Source: Planctomycetales bacterium
Lineage (GTDB): Bacteria; Planctomycetota; Planctomycetia; Planctomycetales; Planctomycetaceae
Direction: 5' to 3'
Assembly: GCA_028285345.1 (NCBI GenBank)
Contig: JANQPT010000018.1
Coordinates: 1 to 64,000, forward strand
DNA length: 64,000 nt
Below, one piece after another: positions 44,043 through 53,643 of this stretch. A model generated the notes under the pieces. It was not told where the DNA came from, made no database searches, and saw nothing but the letters and a program-made list of their open reading frames with translations. Position 1 is the stretch's first letter, and the number at the start of each line of letters is the position of its first letter. The position numbers and the translations under genes are program-made.

Positions 44043-44675
44043 TTGAGCAACGTCGCCACCAAAAAAACGAATGCCAATCCGGCGGTCCGGGATCCCGACG
44101 TGCGTTTGATGTTGCGGGTCAAGGACGGCGATGAAGGTGCGTTCGCCCAATTGGTCTCGAATTACCAGTCCCGGCTGGTCAGTATTTTTTACAACATGTT
44201 GGGGAACCGGGAGACGGCGGAGGATTTGGCACAGGAATGTTTCTTGCGGATCTATCAGGCGCGTCATGGTTATGAGCCGACGGCAAAGTTTGCAACGTGG
44301 CTGTATCGCATCGCCAACAATTTGGCCAGCAACACCCGCCGCAGTTTCGGCCGGCGTAAGGAAGTGTCGCTCAGCGCTCAAGATTCGAAGATGATGGACG
44401 CCACGCCGCGCGAGCAGTCGGTCCCGGAAAAATCGGCCCTGATGCCGACGCGGCAAATCGATACGCGCGAAACGCGTGAAGTGGTCCGCGAGGCACTCGA
44501 AGATTTGAACGACCGCCAGCGGATGGCGGTGCTATTGCATAAATTTGAAGAGATGAGTTACGCCGACATCAGTGAAGCCATGGAATTGACTCCGACGGCT
44601 GTGAAATCATTGTTGTCGCGCGCCCGGGACAATCTGCGGGAGACATTGGCCGGATACGTGCAGCCGGCAGGGTAG
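44043..44675 (+). CDS. ECF-type RNA polymerase sigma factor
   Basis: A 210-residue sigma-70-family regulator with region 2 (FYNMLGNRETAEDLAQECFL ... KFATWLYRIANNLASNTRR) and region 4 (LEDLNDRQRMAVLLHKFEEM ... AMELTPTAVKSLLSRARDNL). The start is a TTG at 44043 with GAGGAA 12 bases upstream. It directly precedes its probable anti-sigma factor. Stop is TAG. Confidence 0.92.
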   Translation: MSNVATKKTNANPAVRDPDVRLMLRVKDGDEGAFAQLVSNYQSRLVSIFYNMLGNRETAEDLAQECFLRIYQARHGYEPTAKFATWLYRIANNLASNTRRSFGRRKEVSLSAQDSKMMDATPREQSVPEKSALMPTRQIDTRETREVVREALEDLNDRQRMAVLLHKFEEMSYADISEAMELTPTAVKSLLSRARDNLRETLAGYVQPAG

Positions 44676-44724
44676 ATGGGGAAGTCTCAGGTGTCTCCGT
44701 AGAACGACCGTTTGAGGCGGAATT

Positions 44725-45228
44725 ATGGATAAAGTCACACGTCTGTCCGTTCAACAACGCGCCGATCTGGTTGCGTACTTAGACGGCGAACTGGACGATT
44801 CAGAGACGCGTTCGATTGAGGAAACGCTCGCCAAGAGTCCGGCCGCCCGCCGCGACGTAGAGATGCTCTCGCGCGCTTGGGACATGCTTGATTTGCTGCC
44901 CCGGCTTGATCCCGGTGAGGAGTTTACGCAACAGACCATTTCACGCCTGCGGGCCGTTGAGCAGGGTAAGCAGGCCACGACGGCCAAGTTGGGCGTTTGG
45001 ACGAGACGGTGTCTCGTAGCGGCGATTTGGATGGCCGGCTTGGCGACCGCGATCCTGTGCGGCATTTTCACCGCGGTACAGACTCTGCCCAACGAGGGAC
45101 AGCAGATGATCGACGATTTTCCGGTCGTCGAGAAGCTTGATTTGTACGAATCGGTCGGGAGTCTGGAGTTTCTGGAAGAGTTGGAACGCAGAGACTTGTT
45201 TGAAAACACGGAGGCGGAGAACGAATGA
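44725..45228 (+). CDS. Anti-sigma factor, membrane-anchored
   Basis: A 167-residue protein with an N-terminal helical anti-sigma-like domain (RADLVAYLDGELDDSETRSI, no zinc-finger HxxxCxxC), one transmembrane helix (CLVAAIWMAGLATAILCGIF, about residues 92-112) and an acidic periplasmic tail. Position directly after the sigma gene with 49-bp spacing supports the role. It overlaps the next gene by 4 bp (ATGA). Confidence 0.85.
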   Translation: MDKVTRLSVQQRADLVAYLDGELDDSETRSIEETLAKSPAARRDVEMLSRAWDMLDLLPRLDPGEEFTQQTISRLRAVEQGKQATTAKLGVWTRRCLVAAIWMAGLATAILCGIFTAVQTLPNEGQQMIDDFPVVEKLDLYESVGSLEFLEELERRDLFENTEAENE

Positions 45229-46334
45229 ATCGCAGCCTTCTCGTGCTTCTGAGTTTGGTATTGTTTGCGCTGGTCGGCTTGGCCGCTTACCAGACAGCGG
45301 CGGCTGTGGTGCGTCCCGATGCCGAAGATCAAAACTCGATGCAGCGGATCAAGCAGCTCACACCGCTGGAGTACGAACGGCTGAAGATTGATTTCGAGAC
45401 GTTCTATTCGTATCCGCCGGAGAAGCAGCAGCACTTGCGGGCAATGCACGAAGCGTTGCAGACAGGCAAAGGGCAGAATCTGCGAATCATTGCCGAGAAC
45501 TACTACCAGTGGTATTCGAAGCTGGGCGCTCCGCGGCGGTCCGATTTGCGGCACGAGGATGACGTAACGAAGAAGCGGGTCCTGGTGCGGGAAGAACTTG
45601 ACCGCCAGGCCAATCGCGATCAGCAGTCATTCTTGAAGGGTCCCGGTCGGCCGCGTTTTTCGCTGAGCCAGGACGAACTGAAGAACGTGATGGATGTCGT
45701 TGAGGTCCGGTTGCAGGAAGTGATACCTGAACGAGCCCAAAACACGGAAGCCTATCAAACCGAGTGGACGAAGATATCCGAAATGTCCGGGATTCGCCGA
45801 TATTATGCTGTCATGGAGCAGCTGTTAGAGTCACTCGGTTTCTTCGCCCAGGCAAATCGCAAAGATCGGCGAAACCGCGAAAGTCGGTTGCAGGAGTTTT
45901 TCGAGGATGATCGGTTCGTGGAGGCGATCTCGAATCCACGAATTCGCAGACATTTGAGCAAATCAAACGATCCCGACAAACGACCTCCGCAAAGAGGATA
46001 CTCGCCCGTGTTGTTCTTGATCATGAGAAGCATGCACCGTGAGTACCGTGAGGAGTTCAGCCGAAATCGGCCGGACGAGCCGAAACTGATCGGCCACTTC
46101 GGCGAACTGAGCCAGGACCAGCGTGATCAGTTGATGGAATTGACGCCGAAGAAGTTTATCGAGGAATTAGAGGACAGCTACGCCCGCACTCATCCGAATC
46201 AGTTTCCTCCCAATCCGTGGAGTCTATTTCGGCGCGTCATGTCACGAGGTCGGCAGCCGGGCGATCGTCGAGAGCGCCGCGGCGGCCCGGAGCGGCGACG
46301 CCGAGCGCCCCGCGAGAGATTCGGCGACCGCTAA
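45225..46334 (+). CDS. Unknown envelope protein of the sigma factor operon
   Basis: A 369-residue protein with an N-terminal transmembrane/signal segment (SLLVLLSLVLFALVGLAAYQ). A helical charged body follows (YPPEKQQHLRAMHEALQTGK; RLQEFFEDDRFVEAI), then a strongly basic, arginine-rich tail after residue 335. It contains a repeated feel of DUF3106-type helical periplasmic proteins, but no assignment is safe. ATGA overlap with the anti-sigma gene indicates translational coupling, so it probably belongs to the same signalling unit, perhaps as the sensed or regulated envelope component. Confidence 0.75.
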   Translation: MNRSLLVLLSLVLFALVGLAAYQTAAAVVRPDAEDQNSMQRIKQLTPLEYERLKIDFETFYSYPPEKQQHLRAMHEALQTGKGQNLRIIAENYYQWYSKLGAPRRSDLRHEDDVTKKRVLVREELDRQANRDQQSFLKGPGRPRFSLSQDELKNVMDVVEVRLQEVIPERAQNTEAYQTEWTKISEMSGIRRYYAVMEQLLESLGFFAQANRKDRRNRESRLQEFFEDDRFVEAISNPRIRRHLSKSNDPDKRPPQRGYSPVLFLIMRSMHREYREEFSRNRPDEPKLIGHFGELSQDQRDQLMELTPKKFIEELEDSYARTHPNQFPPNPWSLFRRVMSRGRQPGDRRERRGGPERRRRAPRERFGDR

Positions 46335-46370
46335 TTGCTCTTCTTGCAGGTCGCAGTCGAATTCGTTGGG

Positions 46371-46529
46371 GGGTGGCCGTGATTGCAACGCAATCGGGGT
46401 GCCGCAGGCACACGAGGCTGCAATTTCACCGTGGTCTTTTTTGGCGGTGCTGTAACTCCATTCAGCGCTGAAATTGCGGCCTCTTGCAGGCTCCGCCTGC
46501 CCCGATTGCTGGCGCAATCGCGGCCACCC
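46371..46529. repeat. Large composite inverted repeat with nested hairpins
   Basis: Arms of about 60 bp (46371-46431 and 46466-46529) are imperfectly complementary. Each arm holds smaller palindromes such as GATTGC-aac-GCAATC, GTGCC-gca-GGCAC and GCAGGC-tcc-GCCTGC. A further GTACGT-ttc-ACGTAC follows at 46535-46549. The structure lies between the sigma operon and the SbcD-like gene in a 500-base gap (46335-46834) in which no gene is seen. Confidence 0.85.
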
Positions 46530-46834
46530 TGCTGGTACGTTTCACGTACAACGGCATGACTGCCGAAGGGACGCGGCTGATGCTCCGATTCGAAGATCCA
46601 CTGTGCTCTCGGTGACGACCGATCCTCCCTGACCAATCTATTGCGGATTTCCCTGAGCGACTCACCGCACGTAGTTCATGCCAAGCGCAAACCAGGGAAT
46701 GCACCCGCCGTGCGGCTGTCTCAAAAAACGGGGTTTTCTCAAATCGGGTCCCCCGCTACACTTCCCGCCCGTGAAAACTCCGCCTGCCGCAGCGGTTAGG
46801 ACGAGTGGCCGTAGTCAAGGAGTGACGACCGTCT

Positions 46835-48142
46835 ATGCAACCGTTTCGCTTTATCCATGCTGCCGATCTGCGGCTCGACCACCTGCCGGCTGAGGTCGAT
46901 TGGAACCACCCGGAAGTCAGTTTGGTCGCCGAAGAGTGCACGATGACGGCCTTTCGCAGAATTGTGGAGGCGGCCGTTTGTGAGGACGTTGACTTCGTAT
47001 TGCTGACCGGCCGAGTATTTGATGACGCGGTCCACAGCGTGAAGAGTGAGACCCGTTTCATCCAGGGATGCGAGCGGTTGGCGGGACATGGGATTGACGT
47101 CTACATTTTGTGCGAAGAGCCGGGAGGCGGAAACGAGTTTCCCTCCCTGCCGGAGAATTCACACTTGCTGTCCGATGTCGGCGGGTCGGTTTTGATTCGG
47201 CGCGACGAGGATGTTTTGGCATCGCTCGTAATTTGCAAAGACGGAACAACACCGGCGATCGCAAAGCGAAGCGAGCCGATTTTCAAATTGATTGCGGACT
47301 ATTCTCGGGAATACCGCGTGCTGCAGGACGACTCTGACGGCGCCAGTTTGCCTGATGAGCCGGAATGGGAATATGAATATGTCACGGATCACGATTCAGT
47401 ACGACGCGAACCTGGGGCAGCTTTGCCCCAGAAAACGGACCAGACTGACTCCAAATACTGCTTTCCGGTTGTCGGCACAACTCGCGTGACGGAGTTTGAC
47501 GAGCATGGAGTGACGCACTTTCCGGGCAGTGCACAGGGACTCTCAGCGACCGAATCGGGCGGACGGGGTTGTACTCTGGTCGAAGTCGACGCGGACGGAG
47601 AGTCGCAACTGACATTCGTACCCGCCGCGTCGCTGCGCTATGAGACGCTGGAAATCGCAATTCAGGCGGAGACGTCACACGAAGACTTCTTTGCGCGTCT
47701 CGCGGAGATACTGCAGAACATTGAGCGGTCCGCTGCCGACGAAGCCTGGATCATCACCTGGAGAATGGCGGGCGCGGGCCCGCTCGCGGAACTGGCGGAT
47801 GATGAGGATTTTCGCGCGACCGTCGAACTCGCGATCCACGACGCGTTTCCAGGCGATCCGAGTCTCGTTTACTCTGCCGGCGCAGTTGCGGGCGACGAGG
47901 TCGCGATCCCGCCCGCAGCAGTGGGGGAATTGCAGGCGAGCTTTCTTGAACACCTCGATCAGTTGCGGCGATTGGAGGATGGCGAATCTGAAGAGGTTCT
48001 CCAGCCGGAGATCGAGGCGGAGGGGGTTTGGTCCGCGCGACTGCAGGATCTGCGCGAGAGCATCGACGCCGATCGCATTGATGCTGCCGCGGCACAATGG
48101 GGACAAATCTGGTTTGCCGAGACCATGGAGGAGTCGGCATGA
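46835..48142 (+). CDS. Degenerate SbcD/Mre11-like phosphoesterase paralogue
   Basis: A 435-residue protein. The start FRFIHAADLRLDHLPAE and the following EAAVCEDVDFVLLTGRVFDD match the opening of SbcD/YhaO nucleases, but the metal ligands are altered: DxH is DLR, the GD motif is GR, and the GNHD region is EEPGGGNEF. The rest (residues 120-435) shows little beyond acidic linker and helices. Catalysis by the usual two-metal centre therefore looks lost. It overlaps the YhaN-like gene by 4 bp (ATGA), so it is probably its structural partner. Confidence 0.75.
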   Translation: MQPFRFIHAADLRLDHLPAEVDWNHPEVSLVAEECTMTAFRRIVEAAVCEDVDFVLLTGRVFDDAVHSVKSETRFIQGCERLAGHGIDVYILCEEPGGGNEFPSLPENSHLLSDVGGSVLIRRDEDVLASLVICKDGTTPAIAKRSEPIFKLIADYSREYRVLQDDSDGASLPDEPEWEYEYVTDHDSVRREPGAALPQKTDQTDSKYCFPVVGTTRVTEFDEHGVTHFPGSAQGLSATESGGRGCTLVEVDADGESQLTFVPAASLRYETLEIAIQAETSHEDFFARLAEILQNIERSAADEAWIITWRMAGAGPLAELADDEDFRATVELAIHDAFPGDPSLVYSAGAVAGDEVAIPPAAVGELQASFLEHLDQLRRLEDGESEEVLQPEIEAEGVWSARLQDLRESIDADRIDAAAAQWGQIWFAETMEESA

Positions 48143-51100
48143 GAATTACGGAAATCGAAATCGACCATTGCGGCGTGTGGCACAATCTGCGCTTGCCGCT
48201 GACGAGTTCCGGCCTCAGTCTGTTCTACGGACCGAATGAGGCCGGTAAATCGACGCTGATGAGCTTTGTGCGGAGAGTGCTCTACGGACGTGCGTCGAGC
48301 GGGATTGACTCGGCAGAAGCATTGGTGAAGGAGGACGCCGCATCGTTTGCGGGCTCGCTGACAATTTCCAGCGAACAGGGATGCTATCGCATTCAGCGCA
48401 GAAGCAGTCGTGACGGAAACGACCGACTGACGGTTACCGGTCCTGAGGGCGCGGAACTGGGCCGCGACGCTCTGAATGAACTGCTGGGGCATGTCGATCG
48501 AAATATCTTCGAAAGTGTGTTCGCCGTCGGCCTTCGCGAGATGCAGGAACTGGGATCGATGCAGGACCATGAAGTGGCCGAGAAAATCTACGGTCTGACG
48601 CTCGGTCCTCGGAGCATGCAAATCTTGCGCGCGATTGATGAAGCGGACCGCGAATCTGAACGTTTGCTGAGCAAGGACCGGCAGTCTGGCCGACTTGCCG
48701 ACTTGTTCCGGGAACAAGAGCGGTTGCAGGCGGAGCTAAAGTCGTTGGGCAGCGTCAAGCAGAAGTATCGGCACCTGTTAGAGGATCGGCGGAGACTGGA
48801 AGAGGAGATCGCCGATGTGCAGTCGCGCCAAGGGGGCATCGAGTCGCAACTTCGGGGTCATCTCTATCTGCAGCGGGCACATACGCCGTGGAAACGGGTC
48901 CAAGAATACGAGTCGGAACTGGCGGAGTTGCCGATCGTGGAAACGTTTCCGGAAGACGGGATCGCACAGCTGGACGATATCGAGCTGCAGTTGGCGGCTG
49001 CGGCCGAACAACGTGACCGGCTGAAGAACGAATCGAAGCAGATTTGGGAACGCGTCAAACGTCTGGGCGGCCCGAAGGACATCGCGAAGTACGAAGTCAC
49101 TTTGCAGGGTTTGGTGGACCAACGGGAATGGATTGCGGAGCTCGAGGATCAAGTTGGGCGGGCGGACGCGAAGTATCATGCTTTGGAAAAAGAGATTGCC
49201 GAACAGGTTCCCGACTGGGGAGAGGAGTGGCCGGCAAAACGTTTTGCGGAGCTCGACACCGGTCCGGCCGCCTATCAGCGTCTGGTCGGCAAGGCACGCG
49301 CCTTTCGGCGGGCGCTCGCGCGCCGCGAAAAAGCGAAGCGGAAAGGGAAACGGCTGAGCACTCTCTGCCAAACTCAGCAAACGGAGTTGGCGGAAAAATT
49401 GAGTCCCTACCAGGTGGAGACAGCTGGGGATGCGCTATCGGTCGCACGCGGGCGGCTCACCGAAATGGAGACGTTGGGCGAGCTTAAGTTAACCGAACGC
49501 GAATTGCACAAACGGCAGTTGGGCTACGATGAACTGCGGGAGCACATCGAGCTGCGGATGGCACTTCCACCCAGTTATTACATTTGCCTGTGGGTGCTGA
49601 ATATTTGCAGCCTGATCTCGTTGATCGGCGGGCTGTATTATTCAATTTTCAGCCAGATCACGATCGGCGGAGTGTTCGCGCTGTTTGGGCTGATGTTGTT
49701 TATGCTGGGAAGGCTGGGGAAACAGCACTTCGAACGCGGCATGAACCAACGGCTGGCCAAGCTGACGGAGTCGTCGGACCGCAATCTGGACGAACTGCGG
49801 GCGGTCCGGGAACAGATTCTGGAGGTACTGGGAGAAACTCCGGGAAAGAGCGATGAGCAATCGTGGCTTCCCGAAGCGGACGAAATGCGCCGGTGTGCGC
49901 GTGAAATCGCGAAGTTGGAACGGCTGGAATTGCTGGAGAAGAAACTAGAGCGAAACCGGGCCCGCCAGGAGAAGATGAACAATCGGCTCTATGAAAGCCA
50001 GCGCGAGGTGGCCGGCGCGCGGCAGAGTTGGCAACAGATGTTGGCGCAGGCAGGTTTGCCGGAGTCGTTGGACATCGCTGAGGCATTTGAAATCTGGCAG
50101 ACGCTCGTCGAACTGGGGAACAAACAACTTCACTTCCGTCTCGCGAAGATCGAATTGAAAAGCCGCCGGGAGATGTACGCTTCGTTTTGCCGCCGGATTT
50201 CGGCGGTCGGTCGGCGACTGCATCAGTGGGACCACGATTTCGAACAACCGGTTGCAGTTCTCGATCATTGGGAAGAGCAGCTCAAAGCGCTGCACAGTGG
50301 TCGCGACGAACGGCGCCGGCTGCGACAGGAGGCGCGAGCCCTGTCGCGCCAAGCGGCCGAGTTTCGTAAGACTGTGGAGGAGTGCCAGGCGAAACGGGCG
50401 GCATTGCTCCAAGAGGGAGGGGCCGCCGATCGGGAGGAGTTCGAGATTCGTGCGGCCGCAATTACGCGGCGCGGATTGTTGCATCGGCAACTGCAACAGG
50501 CCCGCGAGGATTTGTGTGTCGCCGGGGAGAGCGACCGCGAGTTGGCGGTCACTGAAGAAGATTTGGAACTCTTCGACGCGGAACAGAATTCCGAGTGCAT
50601 TGAGCTGTTGAAGTTGGAACAGGAAGATCTGCAACAGGATCTGCAATCGGCTTATGAAAAGCTGGGGAGCCTCAAACGCGAGATCGAGTTACTGGAATCG
50701 GACCGTCGATCACGTGAAATTCAGCGAGAATTGGCCCGCACGGACCAGGACATCCAAGCGGCCGGGACCCAATGGTTGGGCCTGCAGCGGGCCAAACTGG
50801 CTGTGGAACGGTTGCGGCAGGACGTGGAGCGTAATCAGCAACCGGTGACACTGGCCGACGCATCACGGTATATGGAGCGGATCACTTGCGGGAAATATCG
50901 CAACATCTGGACGCCGCTCGGCAAGCGGAGTCTGCGGGTTGACGATGAGCGAGGCCACAGCCTTTCGGTCGAAAGCCTGAGCAGCGGGACGCGGGAGCAA
51001 TTGTTTCTCTCGATCCGCATGGCGCTGATTCACGACTACGCGCGCAACGGAGTCGCGCTACCGATGGTGTTGGACGACGTGCTGGTGAACTTTGACGAAC

Positions 51101-51261
51101 AGCGGTCGGAAGCAGCCGTTGATTCGCTGTTGGAGTTTGCGCAGCAGGGACATCAAGTGCTGATGTTCACGTGCCATCGCCATTTGGCTCAACTGCTCGC
51201 ACAGAAAGAGCACGAGCCGATTTGGCTTCGCAGTCGCGATAGCAATGCCGAAGCGGCGTAG
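48139..51261 (+). CDS. YhaN-like SMC/Rad50-family ATPase with two membrane helices
   Basis: A 1040-residue ABC-type ATPase. N-terminal Walker A is GPNEAGKST at residues 31-39. Very long charged coiled coils occupy residues about 180-470 and 530-860. Two adjacent hydrophobic helices at about 478-527 (YYICLWVLNICSLISLIGGL; GGVFALFGLMLFMLG) interrupt them, as in Bacillus YhaN. The C-terminal half-site has the signature LSSGTREQLFLSIRMAL and Walker B VLDDVLVNFD. Start at 48139 by ATGA overlap with the partner gene. Together the pair looks like a membrane-tethered SbcCD-type complex with an inactive nuclease subunit. Stop is TAG. Confidence 0.88.
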   Translation: MRITEIEIDHCGVWHNLRLPLTSSGLSLFYGPNEAGKSTLMSFVRRVLYGRASSGIDSAEALVKEDAASFAGSLTISSEQGCYRIQRRSSRDGNDRLTVTGPEGAELGRDALNELLGHVDRNIFESVFAVGLREMQELGSMQDHEVAEKIYGLTLGPRSMQILRAIDEADRESERLLSKDRQSGRLADLFREQERLQAELKSLGSVKQKYRHLLEDRRRLEEEIADVQSRQGGIESQLRGHLYLQRAHTPWKRVQEYESELAELPIVETFPEDGIAQLDDIELQLAAAAEQRDRLKNESKQIWERVKRLGGPKDIAKYEVTLQGLVDQREWIAELEDQVGRADAKYHALEKEIAEQVPDWGEEWPAKRFAELDTGPAAYQRLVGKARAFRRALARREKAKRKGKRLSTLCQTQQTELAEKLSPYQVETAGDALSVARGRLTEMETLGELKLTERELHKRQLGYDELREHIELRMALPPSYYICLWVLNICSLISLIGGLYYSIFSQITIGGVFALFGLMLFMLGRLGKQHFERGMNQRLAKLTESSDRNLDELRAVREQILEVLGETPGKSDEQSWLPEADEMRRCAREIAKLERLELLEKKLERNRARQEKMNNRLYESQREVAGARQSWQQMLAQAGLPESLDIAEAFEIWQTLVELGNKQLHFRLAKIELKSRREMYASFCRRISAVGRRLHQWDHDFEQPVAVLDHWEEQLKALHSGRDERRRLRQEARALSRQAAEFRKTVEECQAKRAALLQEGGAADREEFEIRAAAITRRGLLHRQLQQAREDLCVAGESDRELAVTEEDLELFDAEQNSECIELLKLEQEDLQQDLQSAYEKLGSLKREIELLESDRRSREIQRELARTDQDIQAAGTQWLGLQRAKLAVERLRQDVERNQQPVTLADASRYMERITCGKYRNIWTPLGKRSLRVDDERGHSLSVESLSSGTREQLFLSIRMALIHDYARNGVALPMVLDDVLVNFDEQRSEAAVDSLLEFAQQGHQVLMFTCHRHLAQLLAQKEHEPIWLRSRDSNAEAA

Positions 51262-51305
51262 GGTGTCTCTGATCGAAATGACGCGCCCTGTTGCGGCCGT
51301 CCGCT

Positions 51306-52493
51306 TCAGCAACAATCACCGGGGCCGCAACAATCTCCGTCGCTGATTTGCGGCAATTCGGACGTGCCGTTTTTGGTCTCCCGCGGGTCGCGGATTTCGT
51401 TGCGGCGGCAGTCGTACTCTTCCGCCTGATCGAGCGGGACCGACGCGCGAGGTTCGACTGGCGTGCAATGGCCGGCGTAGGGCGGGCGGCTATAGATGTC
51501 GAAGGTCTTTTCGCAGACCGCCATCCGCTGACCGCGATAGAGCGTGTGACCGTCGTCATCGACGACGGCTTTCCAAGGTCCGTTGTAAATCACGGCCTGT
51601 TTGCGGTCCAGGCAGGCTCCCTCCTTGCCTTTATAGGCCCGCAACGTCATGCTGCGAAACTCGATGCCTTCGACCACTCTCCACGGCGCGTCCTCGCGCT
51701 GGAGAATTTCCACTCCGTAGAATCCCGCCTCCTCAAATGCGCGGAGGAATTCATCTTCGCGAAACGCGCCGCTGAGGCATCCGCTCCAGAGCGTGGGATC
51801 TTGCTGTAGATGCTCCGGGACGGATTCGTCACTGACAATGTCGCTGATCACCGCACGGCCGCCACGGCGCAGCACGCGATGGATCTCTGCGAAGAGCTGC
51901 CGGCGGTCGCCGTTGTGGACCAGGTTTAAGACGCAATTGGAGACCACGACGTCGACCGACTCGTTTTCGATCAGCGGCGCGGTTTCTCGCAGGTGGTCGG
52001 CATGTTCCTGCGCGAGGAGCCAAGCGGTGCTGCTGTCGACCTGTTGTGCCTGCAGATACTCGTCCAATAGATTGAGGTTGAGCTGCAGGTCCTGAATTCG
52101 CCCTTTACGGAACTCGACATTGTGAAAGCCGAGTTCATCGCCGATTCGCTGCTGATAGCGGCGGGCCAAATCGAGCATGGTGTCGTTGCAATCGACGCCG
52201 ATGACTTTGCCTTCGCGTCCGACGACCTGGGCGGCGATATAGCAAATCTTTCCGCCGCCGGAACCGAGATCGAGCACAGTTTCGCCGGGCTGAAGATGAC
52301 GAGACGGGTCGCCGCAGCCGTAATCGCGGTCGATGATTTCCTGCGGAATGACCTTGAGGTAGTCGGCGTTGTATTCAACCGCGCAGCACAACTGCGGCTC
52401 AGCGGCTTGTGCCGCGCCGCTGTAGCGGTCGCGGACGGCGGCATCGACATTTAACGGAGTTCCATTTCCGGATTGCGGTAACGTACTCGACAC
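51306..52493 (-). CDS. Arsenite methyltransferase-like protein (ArsM type)
   Basis: A 395-residue SAM-dependent methyltransferase: the motif I DLGSGGGKICYIAA, the second motif GVDCND and the ArsM-type cysteine segment SNCVLNLV. Additional Cys pairs occur at the N-terminus (EPQLCCAVEY) and at the very end (DGDCCGPGDCC), both unusual additions that could bind As(III) or another thiophilic metal. GTG 52493 is chosen because AGGAG precedes it at good spacing. The gene is alone; no ars regulator or pump adjoins it. Confidence 0.82.
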   Translation of the reverse strand: MSSTLPQSGNGTPLNVDAAVRDRYSGAAQAAEPQLCCAVEYNADYLKVIPQEIIDRDYGCGDPSRHLQPGETVLDLGSGGGKICYIAAQVVGREGKVIGVDCNDTMLDLARRYQQRIGDELGFHNVEFRKGRIQDLQLNLNLLDEYLQAQQVDSSTAWLLAQEHADHLRETAPLIENESVDVVVSNCVLNLVHNGDRRQLFAEIHRVLRRGGRAVISDIVSDESVPEHLQQDPTLWSGCLSGAFREDEFLRAFEEAGFYGVEILQREDAPWRVVEGIEFRSMTLRAYKGKEGACLDRKQAVIYNGPWKAVVDDDGHTLYRGQRMAVCEKTFDIYSRPPYAGHCTPVEPRASVPLDQAEEYDCRRNEIRDPRETKNGTSELPQISDGDCCGPGDCC

Positions 52494-52592
52494 GGGATCG
52501 ATTCTCCTATTGGCGATCAATTCATCCAATTACGAACGATGGTGATTTTATTGCGCATTGGAAACATCTTCCGTACGTCACTTCACAGAGAT

Positions 52593-52698
52593 CCAGGGGC
52601 GTTGCCCCTGGCTAGGTTGAGATTGGCCTTCGGCCAAGTTAGCGAGGGGCTGCTGAATCCTTACCAGTGATTTTACATTCCACCGGCGAAGCCGGTGG
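52593..52698. repeat. Cluster of three hairpins
   Basis: CCAGGGGC-gtt-GCCCCTGG (52593-52611), TTGGCC-ttc-GGCCAA (52623-52637) and CCACCGGC-gaa-GCCGGTGG (52680-52698). They lie in the 240-base gap between mazG and the methyltransferase gene. The unrelated stem sequences with identical word-3 nt-word architecture suggest a common generating process. Confidence 0.8.
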
Positions 52699-52731
52699 CA
52701 CACGATTTCTAAATTGCATCTTGACAAGATA

Positions 52732-53643
52732 CTACCGCTCCTGGGCCTTGCCGCGCTGGTAGAGTTCTTCCATCTCATCCAGGCTCGCCTCGCGGATATC
52801 GCGGCCTTGCTCTGCGAGTTGTTGTTCAATGTAGAGGAAGCGGTTCGCGAATTTGGCGTTGGTTTTGCGGAGCGCTTGTTCGGGATCGATCTGCCAACGG
52901 CGGGCGAGGTTGGCAACGACGAACAGTAGATCGCCGATTTCTCCCTCGACGCGGGACTTTTGGGCGGGATCGCGGATCGGGTCATCGGTTTCGATGTCTC
53001 CGGAAACGGATGCGGCGACTTGCGGTACCTGACCATCGGCGAACAGTTCTTCGGCCAATTCGGCCGTTTCCTCGCGCAGTTTGTCGAACAGCATTTCCCG
53101 CCGCGGCCAGTCGAACCCGACTTTTGCGGCGCGGCTGGAGAGTTTTTGGGTTTGCACGAGCGCGGGCAGCGCCACGGGGATGCCGGAGAGAACCGAGTCC
53201 CGCGACTTTTCGGCCCGTTTTTCCCGTTCCCAATGCACGCGGACGTCGTCCGGCGTCTCCGCCTCAGCGTCAGCGAAAACGTGCGGATGACGGCGAATCA
53301 GTTTCTCCGTGAGCCGCTCGATCACGGGGATCAAATCGAATCGCCGTTCATCAGCGGCGATCTGTGCATCGAGCACGACTTGCAGCAGCACATCGCCGAG
53401 TTCTTCGATGATGGCTTCATCATCGCCGGAGTCGATCGCCTCCAGCAGCTCGTATGTCTCCTCCAAGGTATGCGGCTTGATCGATTCCAATGTTTGCTCT
53501 CGATCCCAGGGACAGCCGCCGGGAGCGCGCAGCCGCGCGACGACGGTCACCAGTTCATAGAAGGCCGCCTTGAGTGTGTCCTGCGGGGGCGGCACGCCCA
53601 TCGAATCCGTCGGATTGGCGGATGGGTTGTTGTGAGAGGTCAT
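52732..53643 (-). CDS. mazG: Nucleoside triphosphate pyrophosphohydrolase MazG
   Basis: A 303-residue housecleaning pyrophosphatase with two MazG domains. The first has RLRAPGGCPWDREQTLESI, EETYELLEAI and EELGDVLLQVVLDAQIA (ExxE and ExxD metal motifs). The second has EGEIGDLLFVVANLARRW. The enzyme hydrolyses (d)NTPs to NMP and PPi and limits ppGpp in some bacteria. ATG 53643 is chosen; a GTG at 53655 is possible. Stop is TAG. Confidence 0.95.
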   Translation of the reverse strand: MTSHNNPSANPTDSMGVPPPQDTLKAAFYELVTVVARLRAPGGCPWDREQTLESIKPHTLEETYELLEAIDSGDDEAIIEELGDVLLQVVLDAQIAADERRFDLIPVIERLTEKLIRRHPHVFADAEAETPDDVRVHWEREKRAEKSRDSVLSGIPVALPALVQTQKLSSRAAKVGFDWPRREMLFDKLREETAELAEELFADGQVPQVAASVSGDIETDDPIRDPAQKSRVEGEIGDLLFVVANLARRWQIDPEQALRKTNAKFANRFLYIEQQLAEQGRDIREASLDEMEELYQRGKAQER

